Below are positions 16,976 through 25,595 of a stretch of 64,000 nt of DNA, piece after piece (the first letter of the stretch is position 1; each line of letters begins with the position of its first letter). Where the stretch lies: positions 1 to 64,000 of the forward strand of contig NZ_JAVJSX010000039.1 in NCBI RefSeq assembly GCF_040219215.1, read 5' to 3'. The notes below the pieces were generated by a model, which made no database searches, was not told the origin of the DNA, and saw only the letters and a list, made by a program, of their open reading frames with translations. Source of the stretch: Thalassobaculum_A sp040219215 (GTDB taxonomy: Bacteria; Pseudomonadota; Alphaproteobacteria; Thalassobaculales; Thalassobaculaceae). A program made the translations under genes and the position numbers.

Positions 16976-18283
16976 ATGACGACTGCCGCCATGTCTCACA
17001 CCGATGCCAAGGCGTTCTTTGGCGACCGCCTGGCTGCCGCCGATCCTGACCTCCTGGCGTCGCTCACCGACGAACTGGCGCGCCAGCAGAACCAGATCGA
17101 ACTGATCGCTTCGGAGAACATTGTCTCGCGCGCCGTTCTGGAAGCCCAGGGCTCGGTCCTCACCAACAAGTACGCCGAGGGGTATCCGGGGCGCCGCTAT
17201 TATGGCGGCTGCGAGTATGTCGACGTGGCTGAGCGCCTGGCGATCGAGCGGGCGACCAAGCTGTTCGACTGTGCATTCGCGAACGTGCAACCCCACTCGG
17301 GAGCCCAGGCGAACCAAGCGGTGTTCATGGCGCTGCTGAAGCCGGGAGACACCATTCTCGGGATGTCGCTGGACGCAGGCGGCCACCTGACGCACGGCGC
17401 TGCGCCGAACCAGTCGGGCAAATGGTTCAAGGCGATCGGCTACGGCGTTCGCGAAAGCGATGGCCAGATCGACTACGAGCAACTCGAAGCCCTGGCGCGT
17501 GAGCACAAGCCGCAGATCATCATTGCTGGTGGATCGGCGTACTCGCGCATCATCGATTTCGCGCGGTTCCGCGCAATTGCCGACTCGGTCGGCGCCTATC
17601 TGATGGTCGACATGGCGCATTTTGCCGGGCTTGTCGCGGGCGGCGTCTATCCGAGTCCCCTGCCGCACGCCCATGTCGTGACGACTACAACCCATAAGAC
17701 GTTGCGCGGCCCGCGCGGCGGCATGGTGCTGTCGAACGACGTCGACCTGGGGAAGAAGATCAACTCGGCGGTGTTTCCCGGGCTGCAGGGCGGCCCGCTG
17801 ATGCACGTGATCGCCGCCAAGGCGGTAGCGTTCGGCGAGGCGCTGAAGCCGAGTTTCCGGGGGTACGCCAGTGCGGTGGTCGACAACGCCAGGGCGCTGG
17901 CCGCGGTCCTGGAGGAACGCGGATTGGCGATCGTCTCCGGCGGTACCGACAGCCACCTGATGCTGGTGGATCTTCGGCCCAAGGGGCTGAAGGGTCGCGA
18001 TTCCGAGGTCGCACTGGAGCGGGCCGGCATCACCTGCAACAAGAACGGAGTCCCGTTCGATCCTGAAAAGCCGATGGTGACGTCGGGTGTCCGCCTTGGA
18101 ACGCCGGCCGGTACGACCCGCGGCTTTGGTGTTGTGGAGTTTCGCCAGATCGGCGGCATGATCGGCGATGTTCTGGACGCGCTGGCCCGCAACCCGGAAG
18201 GCGACACACAAGTGGAGACGGACGTCCGCGGGAAGGTCGAGGAGATGTGCCGACGCTTTCCAATCTACCCGGATCTTGGTTGA
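16976..18283 (+). CDS. glyA: Serine hydroxymethyltransferase
   Basis: This PLP enzyme converts serine and tetrahydrofolate to glycine and methylene-tetrahydrofolate, feeding purine, thymidylate and methionine synthesis. Of 435 residues, key sequences are IELIASENIVSRAVLEAQGS, NKYAEGYPGRRYYGGCEYVD, and TTTTHKTLRGPRGG with the PLP Lys. Start choice: the ATG at 16976 has GAGG ten bases upstream; the ATG at 16991 would remove five residues. It lies 37 bases behind rpiB and 30 before nrdR. The full domain is intact. Confidence 0.97.
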   Translation: MTTAAMSHTDAKAFFGDRLAAADPDLLASLTDELARQQNQIELIASENIVSRAVLEAQGSVLTNKYAEGYPGRRYYGGCEYVDVAERLAIERATKLFDCAFANVQPHSGAQANQAVFMALLKPGDTILGMSLDAGGHLTHGAAPNQSGKWFKAIGYGVRESDGQIDYEQLEALAREHKPQIIIAGGSAYSRIIDFARFRAIADSVGAYLMVDMAHFAGLVAGGVYPSPLPHAHVVTTTTHKTLRGPRGGMVLSNDVDLGKKINSAVFPGLQGGPLMHVIAAKAVAFGEALKPSFRGYASAVVDNARALAAVLEERGLAIVSGGTDSHLMLVDLRPKGLKGRDSEVALERAGITCNKNGVPFDPEKPMVTSGVRLGTPAGTTRGFGVVEFRQIGGMIGDVLDALARNPEGDTQVETDVRGKVEEMCRRFPIYPDLG

Positions 18284-18313
18284 TCGGCACACGGCGAGGG
18301 GAGACGACAGGCA

Positions 18314-18784
18314 ATGCGCTGCCCGTTTTGTGGGAATGACGACACCCAGGTCAAGGACTCGCGTCCGACCGAAGACAACACCGCCATTCGCCGCCGCCGG
18401 TTCTGCCCGGCGTGCGGTGCCCGTTTCACCACGTTTGAGCGGGTCCAGCTCCGTGAACTGACGGTGATGAAGAAGACCGGCAAGCGGGTGCCTTTCGACC
18501 GAGACAAGCTGGCCCGGTCGATTCAGATCGCGCTGCGCAAGCGCCCGATCGACCCTGAGCGTATCGAACGGCTGACAACCGGTATCGTTCGCCGTCTGGA
18601 GAGCATGGGCGAGAGCGAGATCCCATCCGACGTGATCGGCGAGATGGTTATGGACGCGCTCGCCAACGTCGATCAGGTTGCCTATGTCAGGTTCGCCTCG
18701 GTCTACAAAAACTTCCGTGAGGCCAAGGACTTCGAGAACTTTGTTGAGAACATTCAGACCGGCGGGGACATCGAGCGCGACTGA
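18314..18784 (+). CDS. nrdR: Transcriptional repressor NrdR
   Basis: It senses ATP/dATP and represses ribonucleotide reductase operons by binding NrdR boxes. 156 residues made of an N-terminal zinc ribbon (CPFC at residues 3-6 and CPAC at 31-34) and an ATP-cone domain beginning near VMKKTGKRVPFDRDKLARSI. It sits between glyA and ribD, a widely conserved position. Its target genes are not in this window. Confidence 0.96.
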   Translation: MRCPFCGNDDTQVKDSRPTEDNTAIRRRRFCPACGARFTTFERVQLRELTVMKKTGKRVPFDRDKLARSIQIALRKRPIDPERIERLTTGIVRRLESMGESEIPSDVIGEMVMDALANVDQVAYVRFASVYKNFREAKDFENFVENIQTGGDIERD

Positions 18785-18801
18785 GTCCGGAGGGATCGCT
18801 C

Positions 18802-19911
18802 TTGGCGGACGACGCCGATGACCGGAGGTGGATGGCGCTGGCGTTGCGGCTTGCCCGTTCGGCGATCGGTGACACCGCCGAGAACCCACCGGTCGGGTGT
18901 GTGCTGGTCCGAGACGGTCGGGTGGTCGGCCGTGGCCGGACCGGTTCGACAGGACGACCGCACGCCGAGGCGGTAGCGCTGGCACAGGCCGGCGATCTGG
19001 CGCGCGGCGCAACAGCGTTCGTCACCCTGGAACCGTGTGCGCACCACGGCCGCACGCCGCCGTGTGCCGATGCCCTGGTCGCCGCCGGCATCGTACGTGT
19101 GGTGGCGGCAATCGGCGATCCGGACCCCCGGGTGGATGGCGGCGGGTTCGCGACGTTGCGCCGGGCAGGCATTTCGGTTTCCGTCGGGGTTGCGGCCCAT
19201 CAGGCGGCGGCGGGGGCCATCGGATTTCTCTCCCGGGTTCAAGGCGCCCGCCCGTTCGTCACTCTCAAGCTTGCGACCTCGCTCGACGGCCGGATCGCCA
19301 CGGCATCCGGAGCCAGTCGTTGGATCACCGGAACGGTGGCCCGTCGTCACGCGCACACCGTCCGGGCGCGCCAGGACGCAATCCTGGTCGGAATTGGGAC
19401 CGCGTTGGCCGATGACCCGGCGCTGACCTGCCGGACACCGGGGCTGGAGGGGCGATCGCCAGTGCGGGTTGTATTGGACAGCGGCCTGCGACTGCCGGTC
19501 GGCAGTGGTCTGGCACAGACCGCCCGATCGGTTCCGACCTGGAACGTTACTTCCATCGACGCCGACGCGGACCGAACTCGCGCGTTGACGGATCTCGGGG
19601 TCGAGATCATCGCCGCCGCCCGCGATGGCGACGGCCGGCTGAATGTCACCTCCGTCCTGGCTGAACTGGCCGGGCGGGGCATCGGCCGGGTCCTGGTCGA
19701 GGGCGGCGCGGCGGTCGCACGGTCGTTTGTAGCCGCCGATGCCGTCGACGAGGTGCTGTGGTACCGGGCGCCGATGCTGATCGGCGGAGACGGCAGGCCC
19801 GCGCTGGATACCCTCGGCGTTGCGACGCCCGAGGGCGCTCCGCGGTTCGAGCGCATCGATTGCGTCAGCCTCGACGCGGATATGCTGGAAACCTATCGCC
19901 GTCGGCCCTAA
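18802..19911 (+). CDS. ribD: Bifunctional riboflavin deaminase/reductase RibD
   Basis: It carries out the second and third steps of riboflavin synthesis: deamination of the pyrimidine, then reduction of the ribosyl side chain. The N-terminal cytidine-deaminase-like domain has PHAEAVAL and TLEPCAHHGRTPPCADAL (zinc ligands); the C-terminal reductase starts near residue 145 with FVTLKLATSLDGRIAT and ends with VLVEGGAAVARSF. The start is a TTG at 18802 with GGAGGGA six bases upstream; the downstream ATGs would remove the conserved first helix. 369 residues is normal. ribE follows 10 bases later. Confidence 0.95.
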   Translation: MADDADDRRWMALALRLARSAIGDTAENPPVGCVLVRDGRVVGRGRTGSTGRPHAEAVALAQAGDLARGATAFVTLEPCAHHGRTPPCADALVAAGIVRVVAAIGDPDPRVDGGGFATLRRAGISVSVGVAAHQAAAGAIGFLSRVQGARPFVTLKLATSLDGRIATASGASRWITGTVARRHAHTVRARQDAILVGIGTALADDPALTCRTPGLEGRSPVRVVLDSGLRLPVGSGLAQTARSVPTWNVTSIDADADRTRALTDLGVEIIAAARDGDGRLNVTSVLAELAGRGIGRVLVEGGAAVARSFVAADAVDEVLWYRAPMLIGGDGRPALDTLGVATPEGAPRFERIDCVSLDADMLETYRRRP

Positions 19912-19921
19912 GTTCCGGCGC

Positions 19922-20527
19922 ATGTTCACCGGCATCATCACCGACGTTGGCCGTGTCCGCTCGATCGAGCGTCGTGGCGACACCCGCATCGAGATCGGCA
20001 CCGCCTACGAAATGGCCGGTGTCGCCATTGGCGCATCCATCGCCTGCGGCGGGGCCTGCATGACAGTTGTCGACAAGAGCGAAGGGGTCTTCGCAGTCGA
20101 CGTGTCGGACGAGAGTCTGTCGCGAACGTCGATCGGCACATGGGTGGTCGGCACCGAGGTCAACCTGGAACGGTCGCTCAAGCTTGGCGACGAGATGGGC
20201 GGGCATGTGGTGACCGGACATGTCGACGGCCTGGCCGTGCTGGAGAGCGTCGATCCGATCGGCGACAGTCACCGGATCCAGATCCTGGCGCCGGAAGGGC
20301 TGGAGGGCTTCGTGGCCGAAAAGGGATCGATTGCGCTCGACGGCGTGTCCCTGACGGTCAACGGCGTTCAGGGCCGCCGTTTCTGGATCAATTTGATTCC
20401 CCACACCTGGGCACATACGACATTCCGGAATCGCCGCCCTGGTGACGTATTGAATATGGAAGTAGACCCCCTCGCACGGTACGTTGCGCGCCTTCTTTCC
20501 ACCAACCCCGCCGCTGGCGGCAGGTGA
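19922..20527 (+). CDS. ribE: Riboflavin synthase alpha subunit
   Basis: This enzyme dismutates two lumazine molecules into riboflavin and a pyrimidine. 201 residues, with the classic N-terminal MFTGIITDVGRV and two repeats of the lumazine-binding barrel: SIACGGACMTV in the first and IALDGVSLTVNGV in the second. GGHVVTGHVDGL lies between them. The ribosome site is weak, so it may rely on coupling to ribD. Its stop overlaps a possible GTG start for the next gene. Confidence 0.95.
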   Translation: MFTGIITDVGRVRSIERRGDTRIEIGTAYEMAGVAIGASIACGGACMTVVDKSEGVFAVDVSDESLSRTSIGTWVVGTEVNLERSLKLGDEMGGHVVTGHVDGLAVLESVDPIGDSHRIQILAPEGLEGFVAEKGSIALDGVSLTVNGVQGRRFWINLIPHTWAHTTFRNRRPGDVLNMEVDPLARYVARLLSTNPAAGGR

Positions 20528-20535
20528 TTGCGGAC

Positions 20536-21681
20536 ATGGCTGACACACTTTCGGACGTCTACAAGGGCGCGCTCTCCTCGATTGACGAGGTGGTGGAAGA
20601 AGCTCGCTCCGGCCGGATGTTCATCCTGGTCGACGACGAGAACCGCGAGAACGAGGGCGACCTCTGTATCCCGGCGCAGATGGTGACGCCCGAAGTCATC
20701 AATTTCATGGCCAAGCATTGCCGCGGACTGATCTGCCTCGCCATGACCCGCGACCGGATTGAGCGGCTCGGCCTGCCGCTGATGTCGGCAAAGAACGAGA
20801 CCCGGCACGAGACCGCGTTCACGGTGTCGATCGAAGCTCGGGAAGGGGTCACCACCGGGATCTCGGCACACGATCGTGCCCACACCATCCAGGTTGCGAT
20901 CGACCCGGCGCGCAGCCGCGACGATATCGTGACGCCGGGCCATGTCTTTCCACTGCTGTCGCGGGACGGTGGAACGCTGGTGCGGGCGGGGCACACCGAA
21001 GCGGTGGTCGACATCGCCCGGATGGCCGGGCTGAACCCGTCGGGCGTGATCTGCGAGATCATGAACGACGACGGCACCATGGCGCGCCTGCCGGACCTGG
21101 TTACCTTCGCGCAGTATCACGGCTTCAAGATCGCCACGATCGCCGACCTGATCGCGCACCGTCGCCGAACCGAGAGCATCGTGCAGCGGGCGGCCGAGAC
21201 CGCGTTGAACAGTCGCTTCGGCGGCGACTGGCGGATGATCGTGTACACCAACAAGATCACCTACGCCGAACACGTGGTGCTGGTGAAGGGTGACATCACC
21301 ACGCCGGATCCGGTGCTGGTCCGGATGCACGCCCTCAATGTGCTGGAGGATGTGCTCGGCGACCGGTCCAGCAAGCGCGGCGGCGGCGAGTTGCAGGCCG
21401 CCATGCAGGTCATAGGCGAGGCGGGCAGAGGCGTCGTGGTGCTGATCCGAGAGCCGACCGCCACGGCATTGTCCGATCGGGTCAAAGCCAAACTGCGCGC
21501 CGAGGCGGAAGGCCGCGCCCCCGAGAATGAATTGCGCGACTATGGCGTGGGCGCGCAGATCCTGCTCGACCTGGGTATCCACCACATGATCCTGCTCAGC
21601 AACACCAAGCGGACGATCATCGGCCTGGAGGGCTACGGCCTGTCGGTCGTCGATCAGCGCGCGCTGCCGCGCGTCGACTGA
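20536..21681 (+). CDS. ribBA: 3,4-dihydroxy-2-butanone-4-phosphate synthase with degenerate GTP cyclohydrolase II domain
   Basis: The N-terminal half (about residues 1-213) is a complete DHBP synthase: DDENRENEGDL, TGISAHDRAHT, RAGHTEAVVD and EIMNDDGTMAR are intact, so it should make the four-carbon precursor of riboflavin. The C-terminal half has the length and outline of GTP cyclohydrolase II and still ends LRDYGVGAQILLDLGI, but the zinc cysteines normally found after an RMHS-like motif are absent (the stretch reads MHALNVLEDVLGDRSSKRGG) and the GTP-binding EGRGIGL is replaced (IREPTATALSDR). This resembles the RibBX variant known in Proteobacteria. The ATG at 20536 is preferred; a GTG at 20524 overlaps ribE. 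Confidence 0.93.
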   Translation: MADTLSDVYKGALSSIDEVVEEARSGRMFILVDDENRENEGDLCIPAQMVTPEVINFMAKHCRGLICLAMTRDRIERLGLPLMSAKNETRHETAFTVSIEAREGVTTGISAHDRAHTIQVAIDPARSRDDIVTPGHVFPLLSRDGGTLVRAGHTEAVVDIARMAGLNPSGVICEIMNDDGTMARLPDLVTFAQYHGFKIATIADLIAHRRRTESIVQRAAETALNSRFGGDWRMIVYTNKITYAEHVVLVKGDITTPDPVLVRMHALNVLEDVLGDRSSKRGGGELQAAMQVIGEAGRGVVVLIREPTATALSDRVKAKLRAEAEGRAPENELRDYGVGAQILLDLGIHHMILLSNTKRTIIGLEGYGLSVVDQRALPRVD

Positions 21682-21693
21682 GGAGATCGAACA

Positions 21694-22137
21694 ATGACCA
21701 AGGTCCTGATTGTCGAGGCCCGGTTCTATGAGGATCTGGCCGACGAACTGGTGAAGGGTGCGACCACGCACCTGGACGCGGCACAGGTGGAGTACGACCG
21801 GTTGTCGGTGCCGGGCGCGTTCGAGATCCCGGCGGCGATCGCCTTCGCCCAGCGGGCGTCCGGGACAGGCGGTCCTGCGTATGCCGGCTACATTGCTCTT
21901 GGCTGCGTCATCCGCGGGGAAACCAGTCATTACGACTACGTCTGCGGTGAAAGCGCGCGGGGCCTGCAGGACCTCGCCGTTCGCGACGGGTTGGCGATCG
22001 GCTACGGTATCCTGACCGTCGAGAACGACGAGCAGGCGTGGGTGCGCGCGTCTGTCGACAAGAAGAACAAGGGGCGGGATGCGGCGGAAGCCTGTCTGGC
22101 CATGATCGCCATCCAGAAACGCTTCGGACTCGCATGA
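21694..22137 (+). CDS. ribH: 6,7-dimethyl-8-ribityllumazine synthase
   Basis: It condenses the DHBP product with the pyrimidine to give lumazine, the substrate of riboflavin synthase. 147 residues, with ARFYEDLADELVKGA, VPGAFEIPAAI and GCVIRGETSHYDYVCGE (active-site His). It lies 12 bases after ribBA and its stop overlaps the nusB start by four bases (ATGA). Together with ribD, ribE and ribBA this gives all dedicated steps except GTP cyclohydrolase II and a phosphatase. Confidence 0.96.
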   Translation: MTKVLIVEARFYEDLADELVKGATTHLDAAQVEYDRLSVPGAFEIPAAIAFAQRASGTGGPAYAGYIALGCVIRGETSHYDYVCGESARGLQDLAVRDGLAIGYGILTVENDEQAWVRASVDKKNKGRDAAEACLAMIAIQKRFGLA

Positions 22138-22664
22138 ACGCAACCACACCACCATCGACACCCAAGCCGCGGTCCGCACCGAAGCGCGCGCGTTCGGCGC
22201 CGCGGACGACCGCCCGGTTGGCGGCGGTTCAGGCGCTTTACGAGATGGAAGTATCCGGGAAGAGCGGGCACGAGGTCGTTCCGGAGTTTGTCGGCCGGCG
22301 GTTCGCAGGCCTGATCGAAGGCGGCGACATGGCGCCGGCCGACCCGAAGTTCTTCGAGCGGTTGGTGCTGGGTGTCGCCGGTGAAATGCCGACGCTCGAC
22401 GGCATGCTGACCGATTGCCTGCAGCCAGAGGGTCATCTGGAGCGCCTGGAAGTGGTGTTGCGGGCGATCTTCCGGTTGGGGACGTACGAGCTGCTGTCCG
22501 TGGACGATGTGCCGGTTCGGGTTGTCATCAGCGAGTATGTGGATCTCACGCACGCCTTTTTCGCCGGCCGCGAGCCGGGACTTGTGAACGGCGTGCTCGA
22601 CAAGATCGCGCGCGTGGTGCGCGAGGACGAGATTTCGGGACCCGGGAGCGGCGGGGCGTCGTAG
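22134..22664 (+). CDS. nusB: Transcription antitermination factor NusB
   Basis: An all-helical protein that pairs with NusE on boxA RNA in rRNA antitermination. 176 residues: a 25-residue basic and proline-rich N-terminal extension (TPPSTPKPRSAPKRARSAP), then the family core starting TARLAAVQALYEME and ending with VRVVISEYVDLTHAFF and NGVLDKIAR. ribH-nusB-thiL is a classic conserved order. The start overlaps the ribH stop, so translational coupling is likely. Confidence 0.94.
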   Translation: MNATTPPSTPKPRSAPKRARSAPRTTARLAAVQALYEMEVSGKSGHEVVPEFVGRRFAGLIEGGDMAPADPKFFERLVLGVAGEMPTLDGMLTDCLQPEGHLERLEVVLRAIFRLGTYELLSVDDVPVRVVISEYVDLTHAFFAGREPGLVNGVLDKIARVVREDEISGPGSGGAS

Positions 22665-22679
22665 CGCCGCCGGAACGCC

Positions 22680-23666
22680 ATGGCGCTGGGTGAGTTCGAA
22701 CGGATCGACCGGTTCTTTGTACCGCTCGCACGCGGCGCCGACGGTGCGTTCGGGCTGACCGACGATGCGGCCCTGTTGCCCGCCGCGTCGCAGGGCAGCG
22801 CCTGGGTAGTCACGGTCGACGCCCTCGTCGCCGGGGTGCACTTCCTGCCCGACGATGCAGCGGACCTGATCGCGCGCAAGGCACTTCGCGTAAACCTGTC
22901 AGACCTGGCGGCGATGGGGGCGGTGCCCTACGGATACACCCTGGCCCTTGCTCTGCCCAGGGACCTGCCGGACCCGGAAGGCTGGCTGAGCCGGTTTGCC
23001 GATGGTCTGAGGCACGACCAGGACGAGTTCGGTGTTCATCTTCTTGGCGGCGACAGCGTTTCGACCCCTGGTCCGGTGACCTTGTCGGTGACGGCCTTCG
23101 GTTCGGTTCCGCGTGGTCGTGAGATCCGTCGATCCGGCGCCAAGGTCGGTGACGACCTGTGGGTCAGCGGTACGATCGGTGATTCCGCTCTCGGTCTGAA
23201 GGTTCTGACGGGGGCCATCGGTCCGGATGAGGGCGGCGATTCGTTCCTGATCGACCGATACCGCCTGCCGCAGCCACGCACGCGGCTGGGGCCCAGGTTG
23301 GTGGAGCTCGCGACGGCCGCACTGGATGTTTCCGATGGGCTGGTGCAGGACAGCGGACATCTGGCGCACCGGTCGGGAGTTGCGGTTCGGATCGAGGCGA
23401 GTGCCGTGCCGCTGTCCGCGGCTGGGCGTCGGCGTGTCGATAGCCGACCAGCCCTTCTGCACGATGCGCTCACGGGCGGCGATGACTACGAACTGCTGTT
23501 CACGGCGCCTTCAATCGCCCGAGAGAGCGTGATGGAGGCAGCGGCAGCCGTTGGTGCTATGGTCGGCCGAATTGGCTCGGTGGAAGCAGGGCAGGGAGTT
23601 CGGGTCGTCGATCCGGACGGTCAGGTCCTGGGCGGCCTCAATCGTGGCGGATGGAGCCATTTCTGA
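22680..23666 (+). CDS. thiL: Thiamine-monophosphate kinase
   Basis: It phosphorylates thiamine monophosphate to the active cofactor thiamine diphosphate, which the PDH E1 encoded elsewhere in this window needs. 328 residues with GLTDDAALLP, the metal-binding VTVDALVAGVHFLPDD, NLSDLAAMGAVPYGYTLALA, LLGGDSVSTPGPVTLSVTAF and ALDVSDGLVQD, all hallmarks of the PurM/ThiL fold. Length and position after nusB are typical. Confidence 0.94.
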   Translation: MALGEFERIDRFFVPLARGADGAFGLTDDAALLPAASQGSAWVVTVDALVAGVHFLPDDAADLIARKALRVNLSDLAAMGAVPYGYTLALALPRDLPDPEGWLSRFADGLRHDQDEFGVHLLGGDSVSTPGPVTLSVTAFGSVPRGREIRRSGAKVGDDLWVSGTIGDSALGLKVLTGAIGPDEGGDSFLIDRYRLPQPRTRLGPRLVELATAALDVSDGLVQDSGHLAHRSGVAVRIEASAVPLSAAGRRRVDSRPALLHDALTGGDDYELLFTAPSIARESVMEAAAAVGAMVGRIGSVEAGQGVRVVDPDGQVLGGLNRGGWSHF

Positions 23667-23690
23667 GATGTTGGGCAGCGCGCGGGTCGG

Positions 23691-24167
23691 ATGAAGATCA
23701 TCGTCATCATTGTGGCCTTGCTCGCACTGGTCGGCGGTGGTGGCTTCGCCGCGATCACGTTCGTGCCGACCATGGTGCCGATACCAATCCGCAATCTCCT
23801 CGGCGTCGAGGTGTCCGAGGCCGAGCAGATCGAAGCCGATCGACCGAAGAACACGACCCTGATCGATATCGAGCCGCTCACCATCCCGATGTTCGAAAAT
23901 GGCGAGGTCGACCGGTTCCTGGTGATGCATGTGCTTCTGGAGGTCGAGCCGGGCGAGAAGCAGGCCTATGTCACGTCGATGCTCCCTCGGCTGATCGACA
24001 TGCTCATCACCTATACCCACGCGTTGGCTTCGTTGGGTGTGGCGCCGGGCATCTCGGACCGGCAATTTCTGAAAGAACGGCTGCTCGCCAAGATCGACGA
24101 GACGATCGGGAAGGGGTATGTGATCAACCTTCTGTTCTCGGACCTGTTCGAGCGCCCGCTCGGCTGA
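23691..24167 (+). CDS. FliL-like single-pass membrane protein
   Basis: 158 residues with one N-terminal membrane helix (residues 2-23, glycine-rich) and a periplasmic domain of the FliL type: a strand pattern IDIEPLTIPMFENGEVDRFLVMHVLLEVE, then a long helix, and a C-terminal ERLLAKIDETIGKGYVINLLFSDL. FliL proteins support flagellar torque or stator function, but no flagellar gene is nearby, so a more general envelope role is possible. The call rests on pattern only. It is in the run thiL to MFS and could be cotranscribed with thiL (24 bases). Confidence 0.55.
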   Translation: MKIIVIIVALLALVGGGGFAAITFVPTMVPIPIRNLLGVEVSEAEQIEADRPKNTTLIDIEPLTIPMFENGEVDRFLVMHVLLEVEPGEKQAYVTSMLPRLIDMLITYTHALASLGVAPGISDRQFLKERLLAKIDETIGKGYVINLLFSDLFERPLG

Positions 24168-24221
24168 GACCTTCTCCGGGTGGAAGGTCCGAGGCATCTT
24201 TTGTCTCTCCAGGAGTGATCC

Positions 24222-25409
24222 ATGTCGGTTCGTGACCCGGCGGTGCGGAACGTTGTCCTACTCGCCATCTGCCAGGCGTTGGCGATGACCGGGATGACGA
24301 TGAACATGACGGTGACCGCCCTCACCGGTCACGATCTGGCGCCGGATCCCGCCTGGGCCACCTTGCCGCTTTCGTTGCAGTTCCTGGCAACCATGCTGAC
24401 CACCATGCCGGCGTCGCTGTACATGCGGCGGGTCGGACGGCGTTTCGGCTTTGCCACGGGCGTGCTCATCGGCGTGTCCGGTGCCATCATTGCGGCGATT
24501 TCGATCCTTAACCATCAGTTCGCTTTGTTCTGCCTGGGGTCGATGTTGATCGGATCATTCCAGGGCTTCGCGATCCTGTACCGCTACGCCGCCGCCGACA
24601 CTGCCAGCGAGGCCTTTCGCCCGCGGGCCATCTCGCTGGTCCTGGCCGGCGGTGTCGTTGCTGCCCTCGCCGGACCCGAGCTCGCGAAGTGGTCGCACGA
24701 TCTGCTGGCCCCGATTTCGTTCGCGGGTACGTTCCTGGTGATCGCGGGTGTCCAGTCGATCTCATTGATCTTCCTTACTTTCGTAAAGATTCCGACTCCA
24801 ACATCTGCGGAGCGTGCGGACAGCGGACGGCCGTTGCTGGAGATCATTCGCCAGCCGGTGTTCATCGTTGCGATTCTCGGTGCGATGATCGGCTACGGCA
24901 GCATGACCTTCCTGATGACGGCCACCCCGTTGGCGATGGTCGCCTGCGGATTCGCCTTTGCCGACGCGGCTTTCGTCATCCAATGGCATGCCGTCGGCAT
25001 GTTCCTGCCGTCGTTCTTCACGGGGTCGCTTATCCAGCGGTTCGGGGTCACCCGAATCATGATGACCGGCGCCCTGGCTTACGTCGCCTGCATCGCGATC
25101 AACGTTTCGGGGATTGAGCTGCTGCAGTTCTTCTCCGCCCTGGTTTTGCTTGGCATCGGCTGGAACTTTCTGTTCATCGGCGGCACCACGCTGCTGACCC
25201 GAGCCTACCGGCCCGAGGAGCGGGCCAAGGTGCAGGGTTTTGGAGACTTCCTGGTGTTCAGCAGCTCAACCGTCGCGGCATTCTCGTCCGGCGCGCTGAA
25301 TCATGCGTTCGGATGGCAAACCTTGAACTTCGGGGTCATCCCGCTGGTCGCGATCGTCACCGGCGCGCTGCTCTGGTACCGGCTGAGCCGGCACTCCGCC
25401 ACCGCGTGA
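24222..25409 (+). CDS. MFS transporter
   Basis: A 395-residue major facilitator with about 12 membrane helices. The loop between helices 2 and 3 has MRRVGRRFGF, close to the family A-motif. The substrate cannot be read from the sequence; no signature of drug or sugar branches stands out. A duplicated six-helix layout is visible, with a central loop near residues 185-205 (KIPTPTSAERADSG). It lies 54 bases after the FliL-like gene and before hppA, which has its own likely promoter. Confidence 0.85.
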   Translation: MSVRDPAVRNVVLLAICQALAMTGMTMNMTVTALTGHDLAPDPAWATLPLSLQFLATMLTTMPASLYMRRVGRRFGFATGVLIGVSGAIIAAISILNHQFALFCLGSMLIGSFQGFAILYRYAAADTASEAFRPRAISLVLAGGVVAALAGPELAKWSHDLLAPISFAGTFLVIAGVQSISLIFLTFVKIPTPTSAERADSGRPLLEIIRQPVFIVAILGAMIGYGSMTFLMTATPLAMVACGFAFADAAFVIQWHAVGMFLPSFFTGSLIQRFGVTRIMMTGALAYVACIAINVSGIELLQFFSALVLLGIGWNFLFIGGTTLLTRAYRPEERAKVQGFGDFLVFSSSTVAAFSSGALNHAFGWQTLNFGVIPLVAIVTGALLWYRLSRHSATA

Positions 25410-25437
25410 CCTTTTGGCGCCCCGTGGTGCCTTGCGT

Positions 25438-25465
25438 TTGCAGAAACTGCGCTTTTTGGTATCTT
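25438..25465 (+). promoter_or_regulatory. Possible sigma-70 promoter of hppA
   Basis: TTGCAG (25438-25443) and TATCTT (25460-25465) lie 16 bases apart, about 130 bases before the hppA ATG. The spacing and -10 are fair, the -35 moderate. The resulting leader of about 120 bases has no structure I can name. Confidence 0.4.
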
Positions 25466-25595
25466 CCGCGCGCCTCGGGGCCGGGTGGGGCGGCGCATCG
25501 TCGTGCGCCGCATTCGGTGACGGGCGTGAAAGCCTCACCGCGGGTCGATCCGACCTCGCAGACCGGGCACCGATAGGGAGGAAGGGTTTCCATCC

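Noticed and set aside
18740..18802. FMN riboswitch before the riboflavin genes
   Set aside because: ribD follows nrdR by 17 bases; no room for the aptamer and none of its conserved parts was seen upstream of any rib gene.
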